A stretch of DNA of 64,000 nucleotides from NCBI GenBank assembly GCA_023935145.1, contig CM043701.1, forward strand, positions 72,602,817 through 72,666,816, written 5' to 3'. Shown here piece after piece: positions 9,919 through 20,855 of this stretch; within the stretch, counting starts at the first letter, position 1, and the number at the start of each line of letters is the position of its first letter. Source of the DNA: Bretschneidera sinensis. Its lineage: Eukaryota; Streptophyta; Magnoliopsida; Brassicales; Akaniaceae. The notes under the pieces are model-generated. The model was not told the origin of the DNA and searched no databases. It saw nothing but the letters and a program-made list of their open reading frames with translations. Made by a program: the position numbers and the translations under genes.

Positions 9919-11210
9919 TGTTGGAAAATTATCTACCTAAATTATTAAGCAAATAATCGTACAGTTTTACTTGCAAGTGCACAAGGTCAATGGTAGCATT
10001 ATGTGCAAGTGCGAGATCATTTCCACAGGGATTGGTAAATTTTAATTTAGAATTAATTTCACAAAGTAAAAATAGATAGAAATATTTATTGGATTTAGAT
10101 AATAATGATAAGGCGTAGGGACTTGATATCCACCACTAATCATGCTACCCCAACAAAACAGTATGCCAATGCTCTACTTATGCTATGAATACTTAATGGT
10201 TGTCAACCTAAGGGATTGGTCCACTCCTTAGGCTATTGATTTCCCTAAGCAACGAGTTAGGCATGGTGTATACTCTAACTCTTTTCTCTCTTAAGGGATT
10301 CAGCATGGTGTATACTGAGTTGTTCCTTAAGAGAGCATAGGATCTATGGAAATTGACAACCATACGGGACCTAGGGCTTGGTCCACTCCTGGTTTCCCAT
10401 GTTGATTAACCCAAGAATCCGGTGTGGATATCTTTTGTTACTATTTTTGAACCCAGGACTCGGTCATCCAAATTGATTCAACTAACTAATCCATACCACA
10501 TGTATACGTTGATCAGACACACACATATGAGGAATTTAAATAAAAACAGGCATTAATCAAATTAAGAATCACAACATAAATATTGCTAAGGCACCAATAC
10601 TGAATTATTGGTTAAACATAATTAGGACTTCAACAAAGCCCTTACTATAAGTTTAGTTACACATAATAAAATAAAGGAAAGAAGAAACCCGAGAGAGCTC
10701 CATTGAAGAGTCGTCAATTCTTCGTAGAATCCCCTCTGGCCTCCGGCCTCCCGACCTAAAACTAAAACTAAAAGGGAAGATATGCTCCTTAAAAGGGAGA
10801 TACTGTTTCTGTGTTTTACAAGTCTATTTATAGGGTTCTAAAAGTGCCTCGAAACCCTAATTTCCAAAATAAGTCTGGAAGAAATCTTTCCAAAACTGGC
10901 TCTGCCGCCTCTCTGTGCGTATGCACTCGATCGTATGCTTCTGTGCTCGAGTATATGGGTGCACTCGAGCCTTCTATGTGTGCGCACGGTTGTTTTTGCG
11001 CTCGATCGCAGTCATGTTGTGCTCGATCGCACTAACTCTTTCCAGATCTTCAGTTTTCTTCCTTTAAAGCTTCAAAATGCTTTTTTTCCTTCACAAGCCT
11101 ATAAAAAACAAAGAAAATAAAAATTAAGTAAAACATAATAAAATATGTAAAAAAAGAGCTTAACAAATGTAAATTAAGGGGCTTAAATATGAATATTTAA
11201 GCTTCTATAA
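9919..11210 (-). mobile_element. Ath-2 5' LTR
   Basis: Partner of 5855-7091. On the minus strand it starts near 11210 (family TGATA, here TTATA) and ends in CCAACA at 9919. It has a palindrome array at 10922-11031, a CCCTATAAATAG TATA box near 10828-10839 and the conserved hairpin. Confidence 0.87.
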
Positions 11211-12275
11211 AAAATCGCTGTATCTAGCTGGACTACTACTAGACCCACTATGAGGTGGTGCTCGATCATCTGTGTCCATAGTAGGGGCTACAACATCTGG
11301 ACCCTTGTCATCATCACTGTTATCATCCTCGTCAATCTTGATATTCTTCTCGGCCTTGGAATAGATCATTCCATCTTGGACCATGTACCCCATCTTCTTC
11401 AGAGAAGAGACTTTGATGATATCCTTGGGGCCGATGTCCTGAGCCTCGGAGGTAGGAAGAGGAACTCAAAAGTGTTGAAGGATGAGTGTGATAAGCATCC
11501 CATAGGGAAGGAATTTGGAGTCACTAGCTTCGCCATTTATCATGCTGGCGAGCAGTAGGGGGTAGATATTGAAGTGGTGCCCTGTTTTAAGGCACCAAAT
11601 CAATACCACATCTATCTTTGAGAGATAGCCCTGACTCCCAAGTCTAGGATGGATGGTCTAACTCAAAATGAGGTTGAACAACTTCGAGTCGAGGGGCATG
11701 TCACTACATGTGTAAAATGTAGTGGGCCGAAAGATATAGTTAGGGTCACACCTAACTATCTGACATGCCTCCTCGTAATCGAAGTTGTCTGGCCATCCGT
11801 CCAGACTCCATTTGATCCCTCCCACAGAGATCCCCAGAATACTCACCAGGAGGTTAGTGTTGACCTCGAACTCCACACCCATCACATTGGTTCTGAACCG
11901 AAGAGCCAGTGGACTGGGTTCACCAAGTTCGCTAGAACTGGTGAATCAGTCGTGGGTAAAATTTTTTGTGGATCTTGACCAGTGGGGTCAAGTGAATTAC
12001 TTTAAAGGATGGTAAAATATCAAAGTTAGCATGACGAATAGATTCAAAGCCAATGAATCTACCCATCATGATCTTTTTATTATTGATGATAGAGGTATAC
12101 CTCTCATTTGCGGCTGGACTGGAAAACAGGGAGTTGTCGAGCTCTGTCCTCGCCCTTTTGCTTGAGGAGCCTGCTACTCCTTTCTCTTTGGTGTCTGGTA
12201 CTATAGATTTGTTGAACCTTTGCCTAGTAGGCGCGTGAGGTCTCCTAACTGTGGTTTTAATACAAATTCTCTCAA
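11211..12275 (-). pseudogene. Cop-1 extra ORF, main part
   Basis: The minus strand encodes a basic N-terminus (ERICIKTTVRRPHAPTR at about 12275-12220; Cop-2 shows the start as MSERIWIKTT), then KGVAGSSS, ERYTSI, FKVIHLTPLVKIHKKFYPR, and in a shifted frame MGVEFEVNTNLLVSILGI, WPDNFDYEEACQIV and DMPLDSKLFNLI. Layout and length resemble the plant 'putative transposon protein' family (Pfam PF20167, from memory). Frameshifts break it near 11920 and 11640, and Ath-2 is inserted into it. It sits after pol in the same orientation behind its own promoter-like region. Confidence 0.65.
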
Positions 12276-12780
12276 ACGTTTTAAAGGAAAAGTGTTTTTG
12301 GAGAGAGAGAGAGATTTAGGCAAAAATTGGAGATTTCAACCATGGAAAGTTGAAATAAATGACATGAAGGATGAGATCAAGGCTTTTATGGAGTGTTTTG
12401 AGGAGATTTTAGTCAGAATGATGAGATTTTTTAAAGAGAGAAAGCTTAGGGTTTTTAAAAATGGCGTGAAAAGTGAAAAATCTGAAGAGACTATTTATAG
12501 AATCGCGATACCAGTCGACTGGGTTTGGGCACCAGTCGATTAGGTCCTTTACAGATTTGGGAATTTCTTACATACCAGTCAACAGGGTTGGGATACTAGT
12601 CGACTAGGTTACACTTACTAGTGGACTAGATAGTTACCAAAAATTTAAATTTTGGCTCCAAACAAGGTCTTCTTCTACTAATCAACTGGTATAGACTTAC
12701 TAGTCAATTGGGTAAATATGTAGTGACTTACCAATCAACTAGGATAAAGTTACCAGTCGACTGGACCCCAAAAAAGACTT
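12276..12780 (-). promoter_or_regulatory. Cop-1 internal promoter-like region for the extra ORF
   Basis: Between RNase H and the extra ORF, the minus strand carries about eight CAGTCGACTG-type sites (12511-12766; exact copies at 12512-12521 and 12752-12761). A perfect TATAAATA (12492-12499) lies just downstream of the last palindrome, then a CT-rich leader of about 210 bases runs to the ORF. The LTR promoter has the same order. This is an inference from layout; no transcript is known. Confidence 0.6.
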
Positions 12781-12949
12781 CCAGTTTAGAGTCTTAGCAC
12801 GAAATTTGTTTATCTATGCCATCTTGAGTGAGGGAAATATTAAATAAAGTTTAATACTCATTCAATAGATGTCAAGTATGCAAATGCTAAAGGATGATGC
12901 AATCAAACATACAGTTTATCATAATCTAATAATCCCATTAATAGCCTAA

Positions 12950-14526
12950 TTTTATAGAAACTAGCTTCACTTAAAGGTTTTGTAAGAATTTAAGCTATTT
13001 GATCTTCTGAAGGTATGAATTCTAGTCTTATATCACCTTTTTGAGCATGGTCTCTTAAGAAATGATGTCTAATTTCTATGTATTTGGTTCTAGAGTGTTG
13101 AATAAGGTTTTTGGTTAAGTTGATAGCACTTTTATTATCGCAATGTATTGGGATACTTTTAAAGTTCATGCCATAGTCTTCTAGTTGTTGTTTCATCCAC
13201 AATACTTGGGTATAACAACTTCCAGCTGCTACGTATTCCGCCTCAGCGGTTGATAGTGCAACAGAGTTTTGTTTCTTGGAAAACAAAGAGGTTAACATAG
13301 CACCTAAGAATTGGCATGTTCCACTTATGCTTTTTCTATCTAACCTACACCCAGCAAAGTCAGCATCTGAATATCCTATTAGCTCAAAAGATGAATCTCT
13401 AGAGTACCATAATCCTAAGGTTTGAGTTCCTTGTAGATATCTAAGGATTCTTTTCACTGCAATTACATGTGATTCCTTAGGATTAGCCTGAAATCTGGCA
13501 CAGATGCATACATTGAACATTATATCAAGTTTACTTGCAGTTAAATAAAGTAAAGCTCCTATCATACTTCTATAATATTTAGTATCTACACACTTACCTA
13601 CTTCATCAAGATCAAGTTTTGTAGATATGCTCATGGGAGTACCGAGTGACTTTGAGCTCTCCATCTCGAATCTCTTTAGTAGGTCCTTAGTATATTTTGA
13701 TTGATTGATGAAGATGCCTCCTTTCAACTGTTTGATTTGAAGTCCAAGGAAGTAGGTAAGCTCTCCCATTAGGCTCATTTCAAATTCACCTTGCATGCAC
13801 TTGGCAAACTCTTGACATATAGATTCATTAGTAGCACCAAATATTATATCATCAACATATATTTGGACTAGTAGAGTGTCATTTTTGTGAGTTTTTGTAA
13901 AGAAGGTTGTGTCTATTTTACCTCTTACAAAATTATTGTTAATAAAAAAATTTACTTAGTCTTTCATACCATGCTCTTGGAGCTTGCTTAAACCCATATA
14001 GAGCTTTAGAAAGCTTGTAGACATGATTTGGAAGACTAAGATTCTCAAATCCAAGATGTTGCTCAACATATACCTCTTCTTCTATAAAGCCATTTAAAAA
14101 TGCACTTTTTACATCCATTTGAAATAATTTAAATTTGTTAAAGCATGCAAAAGCTAATAACATTTGAATGGCTTCTAATCTTGCTACGGGAGCGTAGCTC
14201 TCATCAAAGTCTATTCCTTTTTCTTGATTATATCCATTAGCAACTAGTCTAGCTTTGTTTCCAGTCATTATTCCATTTTCATCCATCTTATTTCTAAATA
14301 CCCATTTAGTTCCTATTATTGTATGATTCTTTGTTCTAGGAACTAGATTCCATACATTGTTTCTTTCAAATTGATTTATTTCTTCTTGCATGGCAATTAT
14401 CCAGTTATTATGCTTTTTGGCTTTTACAAATGTTATAGGTTCTATTTGAGACAAGTAAACTACATAGTTGCAAATATTTCTAATAGAGGAACGAGTTCTT
14501 ACCCCTTGTGAAGGATCACCAATCAC
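12950..14526 (-). pseudogene. pol: Cop-1 reverse transcriptase and RNase H
   Basis: The minus strand encodes a copia RT: WKW-type start GTKWVFRNKMDENG, KARLVANGYNQ, FDESYAPVARLEAI, QMDVKSAFLNG and KALYGFKQAPRAWYERL. The catalytic IYVDDIIFGAT is at about 13840-13872. RNase H follows, with SDADFAG, STAEAEYVA, HCDNKSAI and SRTKYIEIRHHF, ending in ILTKPL near 12950. The RNase H and RT C-terminus (13796-12990) are a long intact stretch. One frame break near 13939 and a stop in the terminal DIFTKPL motif are visible. The lineage signal is SIRE-like. Confidence 0.9.
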
Positions 14527-14898
14527 TTAATCGATTGGGTGATAACTTACGTACCTCCAATCTTTGGGAAGATCATCCTTTTATTGACTTGTAGATGGTT
14601 GGTCCAATTTGAGAGCTCTAATCTCTTGGTTTGCTTGAGGTGGACTCTCCTTTGGGTCAACAACGGGAGTAAGTATTTCCATTGTTGGAATGAAATCTGT
14701 ATCATCATTGAAAGAAACTTCTTTACTACTAATTAGGTTAGACTCGTCAAGGGTTACATGTACGGATTCTTATACCACTAGAGTTCTCTTATTGAAGACT
14801 CTATAAGCCTTGCTAGAGGTTGAATATCCTAAGAATATCCCCTCATCGGTCTTAGAGTCAAATTTACCCAAGTTAGATTTATTGTTATTTAGGATGAA

Positions 14899-15423
14899 TC
14901 ATTTACAACAAAAGGTACAAAAGTAAGAGATATTAGGCTTTCTACCTTTCCATAATTCGTAAGGAGTTTTGTCAAGCATCAGCCTAATTAAAATTCTATT
15001 CAAGATATAGCAAGAAGTGTTTACCGCTTCCGCCCAAAAATATTTTGGCAAGCTATTTTCACAAATCATTGTTTTTGCAAATTCTTCTAGAACTCTATTT
15101 TTACTCTCAACAACTCCATTTTGTTGAGGAGTTCTAGGAGCTGAAAAGTTATAATCAATTCCATTTTCATCACAATATTTTGAAAAACTTTGGTTTTTAA
15201 ATTCTTTCTCGTGATCACTTCTAATGCTTAAAATACAAATTCCTTTTTCATTTTGAACTTTTTTGCAAAAGTTTTCAAATCCTTTGAAAGCTTCATCCTG
15301 GTAAGCAATAAAGATAACAAAGGTATATCTTGAATAGTCATCAACAATAAAAAGAGCATATTGATGGTCACCTAGACTAATGGTACTTATTGGACCAATT
15401 AAGTCCATATGCAAAAGTTCCAA
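14899..15423 (-). pseudogene. pol: Cop-1 integrase core
   Basis: The minus strand encodes the retroviral-type integrase core: MDLIGPI with the first Asp, FIVDDYSRYT, SIRSDHEKEF with the second Asp, and PQQNGVVESKNR with the catalytic Glu. It ends in the copia-type NRILIR and TPYELWKGRKPN region. The C-terminal part toward RT (14527-14898) is disrupted. It is separated from the zinc-binding N-terminus at 15441-15600 by a stop. Confidence 0.9.
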
Positions 15424-15440
15424 TGGTCTAGTAGTTGAGA

Positions 15441-16020
15441 CTACAATCTCTTTGATTTAAAAGAAATTCTAGTTTGTTTTCCCATTTGACAAGCTTCACA
15501 TACTTTATCTTTTTCAAATTTGATTTTGGGAAGTCCAATGACTAAATCTTTTCTAGAAATGATTTCAAGCAAATCCATGTTCACATGACCAAGCCTTCTA
15601 TGCCATAACCATGTGTTTTCACTAAATGCGGGAAAACATTTTTCATTTTCAGAATGCAAGGATTTTAAATCAACTATATAGATATTTTCATGTCTTTGGC
15701 TAACAAACTTGATTTTGTTACTCTTGATGTCTATAACTAGACAATAAGAGGTTTTAAATATGACTTTGTTGCCTTTGTCACATAGTTGACTAATACTTAG
15801 CAAAATTGGCTTAAGGTCTTGTACTAACAATACATTATCTATGGTTGAAAAATCATTACCAACTTTTCCATGCCCAATGATCTTTATTTTTGTGTTGTCT
15901 CCAATGGTGACATGTCCGCCATCTCTTAGAGTTAGCTCTTTGAATAGACTTCTATCACTGGTCATGTGCTTTGAGCATCCACTATCAAGGTACCAACAAT
16001 TACCTTTTTCTTTGGTGTGG
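15441..16020 (-). pseudogene. pol: Cop-1 protease and integrase zinc domain
   Basis: Read on the minus strand, WYLDSGCSKHM near 15970-16000 holds the aspartic protease DSG motif. ILLSISQLCDKG and the pre-integrase segment LWHRRLGHVNM follow (about 15580-15610), then the HHCC cysteines in CEACQMGKQ (about 15480-15500). The reading frame is open through most of this segment. Confidence 0.88.
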
Positions 16021-16039
16021 AGATATATCTACATCACAT

Positions 16040-16600
16040 AGGGATACACAATTTCATTTTTAAGTACCTAAAATTTCTTGGGTCCTTTGGGGTTAGTCCT
16101 AGAAAATATGGTTCATTTTGGGACCCATACTTTCTTAACAACATAAGGTGTACTATATTTGTAGACATGTTTATGATGCACAATCCTAGGGTAGTAGTTA
16201 TTGAAATTTCTAGGATGACTTAGTTGTGCATGTCTATAATTCTTTGGATAAGAGTTCTTAGGATACATGTTTCTAATGTGAGGAATATGCATGTCATTTC
16301 TAAGAAATATATGATGATGATTTCTTGGATACATGCATGCATTATTATGAGTATGCATATTATTTCTAGGATAACCATGATGGTAATTCCTAGGATATGC
16401 ATGTGCAGTGTGCAAGTTTTGATTATACATGTTGTTTCTAGGATGCATATGATGGTTATTCCGAGGATGTGTATAAGCATTTCTTGAATGAGCATACATG
16501 TAAGCATGAGTATTTCTAGGATGTTTCGTTCTTGTATATGTATTAGAATTAGTATTTCTAGACCTACTAGCATTCATTGAGGGAATGTTTTTGACCTTGC
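16040..16600 (-). pseudogene. gag: Cop-1 Gag-protease spacer with YPRN repeats
   Basis: The minus strand encodes a low-complexity segment of about 150 residues rich in His, Asn, Tyr, Pro and Arg, built from repeats such as HPRNNHH, YPRNYHHG, YPRNNMH and YPRNHHH. The underlying DNA is a degenerate minisatellite with a TTTCTAGGAT-like core. It lies between the coiled-coil part of Gag and the protease. The repeat is charged and unstructured in appearance; its role is unknown. Confidence 0.7.
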
Positions 16601-16739
16601 TGTGGTCTTTGAAGTAAAGGCTTTATTCACACATGATGCTTTCATGAATAAGCTCTCTTTTGAATTTTGATTGCCTAACGGAGAATAATCTAACATGGAT
16701 TTTCCTCCAGTTAATTTTTGGAAAAGATAGCACTTCATC

Positions 16740-17080
16740 TAGCTTTTATTTTCCAAGCATAAGTCTAGATATTGTGCCATTCAATTCTATTATCTTCTTC
16801 TTTAAGTTTTCATTTTCATCTTTAAGAAAATCTTGAGAAGAATCATAAAGCAATGAAGATAGTTTTTCTTTTTCCTCTTTCAAGCTCACCATCTCTTTCA
16901 AAAGAGATGAAACCTTCTTTTTAAGAATAGTGTTCCCAGAATTGAATTTCTTCAATTCTTCATGCATTTCATTTATAACTTCTATCAATTCTTCACTACT
17001 ACTAACAATGTTATTTTTTGAAGAGGGAGAAGTCGATACCTCATTTTCATCGTCAATTTCCATAAGACATAGGTTGGCAA
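16740..17080 (-). pseudogene. gag: Cop-1 Gag coiled-coil segment
   Basis: The minus strand encodes a strongly heptad-patterned Lys/Glu/Leu region (SSEELIEVINEMHEELKKF, LKKKVSSLLKEMVSLKEEKE, ENLKKKIIELNGTISRLM). Coiled coils between the zinc knuckle and protease are usual in SIRE-lineage Gag proteins and may help particle assembly. It overlaps the end of the zinc-knuckle frame through a frameshift near 17060. Confidence 0.75.
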
Positions 17081-18077
17081 TTTCCTCATATCTGATCTTT
17101 TATCCGAGGAGTCTTCTTCTTCGTCATCACTCCAAGTGGTTGTAATCACAGCTTTCTTTTTAAAGCTCTTATATGGTTTGTTCGTAGCTGTACAATCGGC
17201 CTTTATGTGACCGGGCTTTTTGCATCCATAACACACAAGTGGTTCCCTTTTTGAAGTGGGATCCTTTGTGTATGGTTTCCTGCTTTTCTTCAAGAATCTA
17301 TGAAACCGTTTGGTAATTAAAGCCATCTTACCATCTTCTTCTCTGCTCTCCACCTCTTCTTCCGTTTCTTCTTCTTTGTTACTCATAGAGGCTTTGAGAG
17401 TAATCACCTTTTTCTTCTTCTCATCATCATTGACAATGGGATTCTTTTCTTCCATCTCATATGTCAATAATGACCCGAGAAATGTTTCGACATTAAGTTT
17501 GTCAAGATCTTTGGCCTCCTGAATGGCCGTCTTCTTTGGTTTCCAAGTAGGTGGCAGAGATCTTAAGATTTTTCTCGTTAGCTCAAACTTCTCAATGTTC
17601 TTACCAAGAAGCTTCAAACCGTTAACAATAGTTGTGAAACGTGAGTGCTTTTGAGAAATTGTTTCGTTATGAGACATTTTAAAAGATTCATATTCGAATA
17701 CTAGCATATAGATTTTTGATTTTTTAACCTCGCTAGTTCCTTTATATGTAACTTGCAGTTTATCCCAAATCTTCTTAGCCGAAACACATGCAAAATTTTT
17801 ATTATATTCTGAAATATCTAAAGCACAATGTAAAATGCTTATAGTTCTACTATTGAAAGATATTATTCTACAATCCTCATCATTGAACTCAGTTTTGAGT
17901 TTAAGCATTGTATGATTGATTAGGAATTATAGGTCATTCCTCAATGACTCTCCATAGATTATCATCTTGTCATTTGACAAAGATTTTCATCCTGTTTTTC
18001 TAATAGTTATAGTTGGAGCCATTGAATAAGGGAGGCCTAGTGTAGGAATGTCCCTTAGAATAGCTATTTGAAGCCAT
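16985..18077 (-). pseudogene. gag: Cop-1 Gag (UBN2-type with CCHC knuckle)
   Basis: The ATG at 18077 on the minus strand begins the copia Gag start MASNSYSKGHSYTRPPL, followed by FNGSNYNYW. Three stops interrupt the first 60 codons, and the frame is open from 17908. It contains WDKLQVTYKGTSEVK, MHSRFT-type and ILRSLPPTW motifs of the UBN2 Gag family. An acidic/basic linker and a CCHC zinc knuckle (CYGCKKPGHIKADC near 17190-17235) follow. It forms the particle and binds RNA. The gag of Cop-2 (53278-53898) is a close relative. Confidence 0.88.
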
Positions 18078-18118
18078 CAGATCAACTCAAGGATTTTAAA
18101 CCTGAAATTAAGAATGAG

Positions 18119-18130
18119 ACTCTGATACCA
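18119..18130 (-). other. Cop-1 primer-binding site (initiator tRNA-Met)
   Basis: Minus-strand TGGTATCAGAGT lies two bases after the 5' LTR end. It matches the plant initiator tRNA-Met complement except for the last base. Confidence 0.9.
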
Positions 18131-18132
18131 AT

Positions 18133-19284
18133 TGTAGACTGAGGTTCCAATCCAAGAGGGGGGTGAATTGGGTTTTTAAAAACTTTCACTAATTACTTAC
18201 AGGTTTATAAAAACAGTTAAATGCACAAGTGTATAAACAAGTGATGTGCTTTAAATAAAAGAGTTAAAGGAATAGAAAGCAAACTCAGTTTATAATGGTT
18301 CGATAATATCGAATTTGTTCCAACCCTATATCCACTCTCTTCAAGGAACCTCCTTGAAGAGATCCACTAAAACTCTTAGTCGTACAACTTTATAGGTGTT
18401 GCACAAACCTTACAAACAATCCCTTCCACTTGGAAGCTAATCTCTTCCTTACGGAAGTTAATCCCTTTACAATAAATATGAGTTGCTTTAAAGTAAATGG
18501 TAGAGAGATAGAAATGAATGCTTTTATAAATGAAAAATATCTCTCTTTCAAAGTAAAGCTTGAAGAATGGCTCAACAATGAATGTTTTAAAGCTTTTGTG
18601 TATTAATGAGCAAAAACTGAATTGAATATCTAATATCTTGTTCTTAAATGCTCATTGGAGTGGGTTTATGTAGTCTTGAATTAATATGGTCGTTTGGTAC
18701 TGACTTGATACATTAAATGCTTAAGTCTGGCGCCTTAACGGTCATATTTTTCGAATTACTAATCGACTGGGTCTTAGTACCAGTCGACTGGGTCAAGTGA
18801 AAAGTCTCACTTTTTAAGGCTATGAAGAGTACCAGTCGACTGGGTCATTAGTACCAATCGACTAGGGACATACTGTCTGAGATACTAGTTTACTGGTATA
18901 GATCATCCAGTTGACTGGGGACATACTGTCCCATATCCCACTCATCTGGTATAAGGATCCAGTCGACTGGGTTGCTCTTCAACCCAGTTTTTTATGTTTT
19001 GAAATGTTTTTGACTTAGAAATGTTTGAATAAATATTTTTTTCAAATACTTTTACAAAAAGAACCATAAGACAAGCTAGTTACCTGAACAACCGAGATTT
19101 ACAACTTGTTTCAATACCTTATGGCTATACTAGATCTTCTGTCTTGACTTGGTGTCTAATTCGGTTGAGTTCTTGCATCTTGATTCTTGGCTATATACTT
19201 TTATCCTTTAAAACACTTATATAACACTATTAGTACAATTAGAGTAGTGTTTTGTCATTATTAAAATTTAGATGAGGGTCAACA
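18133..19284 (-). mobile_element. Cop-1 5' LTR
   Basis: Minus-strand LTR from TGTTGACCC (19284) to TCTACA (18133). It has CAGTCGACTG-type sites at 18756-18972, a decayed TATA (TACATAAA near 18668) and two CTTCC..GGAAG units (18418-18465). Its single copy of the promoter block contrasts with the duplicated block in the 3' LTR. Confidence 0.9.
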
Positions 19285-19569
19285 AGTTCATATACCAACT
19301 TTTCGATAAGGAGGTATCATGTTTCAGCATCATGGAGGACTCAATTAACATAATAGATGAGTTTTTATGTCCTGCTTTCTTCTTGTATCAAGATGAAATT
19401 CATTACATCCTAACCCGCTATAATGTTTAGAAAGAGCTCTTTCCCGACAACATGCTTGGTCAAGAGAGGGAGAGAGCTCAAATACTCTTTGAGTTCTTTG
19501 AAATCATTTTGGCACTCCTTGGTCCATGCAAATTTTTTTGCCTTTTTTATCGCTTTGAAAAAGGGCAAG
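19285..19569 (-). pseudogene. pol: Tat-1 RT end / RNase H start (fragment between two insertions)
   Basis: The minus strand encodes FFKAIKKAKKFAWTKEC, then LKEYLSSLPLL, and ends at IEKLVYE against Cop-1. These are the connection and first RNase H motifs of a Tat element. The fragment links 33449-34260 (RT) with 3160-3771 (RNase H) once Ath-1 and Cop-1 are removed. Confidence 0.8.
19565..19569. repeat. Target-site duplication of Ath-1, left copy
   Basis: GCAAG, identical to 33444-33448. Removing Ath-1 restores the Tat SRSIEKCLPFFK-type frame. Confidence 0.95.
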
Positions 19570-20855
19570 TGTTGTGTGATTATCTACCTAAATAAATAAG
19601 CAAATAATTATACAGTTTTACTTGCAAGTGCACAAGGTCAATAATAGCATAGTGTGCAAGTGCGAGATCATCTCCACAGGGATTGGTTAATTTCGAGTTA
19701 GAATTATTTTCTCAATATAAAAGATAGAAATAAATGTTTGATTTGTGAATTAGTAATGATAAGAACATAGGGAAGTGATATCCACCACTAATTACACTTT
19801 CCCACTAAGTAAGGTGCCAATGCTCTAGCCTTATTATGAATACCTAATGGTTGCTAACCTAAGGGCTTGGTCCACACCTCAGGCTATTGATCTCCCTAAG
19901 CAACGAGTTAGGCATGGTGTATACTCTAACTCTTTTCTCTCTTAAGGGATTCAACATGGGTGTATACTGAGTTGTTCTTTAAGAGAGCATAAGGGTTGTG
20001 GAGATCGGCAACCACACGAGACCTAGGGCTTGGTCCGCTCCCGGTTTCCCATGTTGATTAAACCAAGAATCTGATGTGGATATCTTTTATTACTATTGCT
20101 GAACCCAGGACTCGGTCTTTCAAATTGATTCAACTAGCCAATCCATACCACATGCATAAGTTGATCAGACACACACATATGAGGAATTTAAATACAAACA
20201 GGTATTAATCAAGTTAAGCATTATAACATGGCTATAGGCAAAGGTAATCAATGAATATATATGTGGAAAAGCATAATTAGGGCTTCAATCGAGCCCTATA
20301 AGAGTTTAATTACACATGCTAGATGAACTAAACATTATAACCATAATCAAACAAAAACAGAAAAATAAAACCCAAAGAAGACTAAGGAGACGAGTCGTCA
20401 ATTCCTCTCCAAGCTTGCAACTTCAAGTCTAAAACAAAAGGTATGGTTTCTGTGTTTTACAAGGCTATATATAGGGCTCTAAGGGTGCCCCGAAACTCTA
20501 ATTTCCTATTTAAGGTCTGGAGACTTCTTTCCATATCTGGCTTTGCCGCCTCTGGTATGTGTGCACTCGAGCGTATGCGAGCTGCACTCGAGTGCATATG
20601 TGCGCTCAAGCCTTCTAAGTGTGCACTCGTGTGCCTGTGCGCTCAATCACAAGGGAGGTGCCCTCGAGTGCACCTTACTGGATTGCAGAACTTTACTTTT
20701 TACTCCTTAGAGCTCCAAAATGTCATCTTTTTGTCAAAGCCCTGTGAAAAACATATGAAACATGAAAACAAAATAAAATCTACTAAGTTAGATAAACAAA
20801 TAACCTAACAAGTGTAAATTAAGGGGCTTAAATATGACTATTTAAGCACTTATCA
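19570..20855 (-). mobile_element. Ath-1 3' LTR
   Basis: On the minus strand it runs from TGATAAGTGC (20855) to CACAACA (19570). It holds a palindrome array (20560-20674), a TATATATAG box near 20467-20476, the conserved hairpin and repeated GTATA/GCATGG motifs. Confidence 0.93.

Larger units (their letters stand above)
5855..11210 (-). mobile_element. Ath-2: small deleted Athila-like gypsy element
   Basis: Minus-strand element of about 5.4 kb with LTRs at 9919-11210 and 5855-7091, a tRNA-Asp primer site and a polypurine tract. The internal part is only about 2.8 kb. It keeps a Gag C-terminal piece (9000-9560), a protease-RT linker piece (8635-8930) and the 3' untranslated repeats, but has no RT, RNase H, integrase or extra ORF. 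It must have moved with proteins supplied by a relative such as Ath-1, or lost its coding part after insertion. Confidence 0.88.
3772..19284 (-). mobile_element. Cop-1: SIRE-like Ty1/copia retrotransposon, nested host of Ath-2
   Basis: This is a complete-length minus-strand copia element. It runs LTR (18133-19284), initiator tRNA-Met primer site, gag, protease, integrase, RT, RNase H, internal promoter-like region, extra ORF, polypurine tract and LTR (3772-4990). Domain order INT before RT marks Ty1/copia. The RNase H tail (SCYTQVLWMKQQ and HSRTKYIEIRHHF) is of SIRE/Maximus type, a lineage known for an extra ORF after pol. The element sits inside Tat-1 RNase H and is split by Ath-2 inside its extra ORF. 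Confidence 0.9.

Noticed and set aside
10811..11120. Short plus-strand frames in Athila-type LTRs (also at 20443-20808 and 33049-33396) that recur between copies
   Set aside because: They recur because the LTRs are homologous; they are antisense to the element and consist of the palindrome array read as codons (Cys/Arg/Ser/Leu-rich).
13939..13939. Programmed frameshift inside copia RT
   Set aside because: The break occurs in an AT-rich run in a plainly decayed element and there is no known recoding within copia RT; simple indel damage explains it.
16220..16573. Second open frame over the YPRN repeat region on the same strand
   Set aside because: A shadow of the repeat in another phase; the frame in register with the flanking Gag/protease sequence is the one at 16113-16577.
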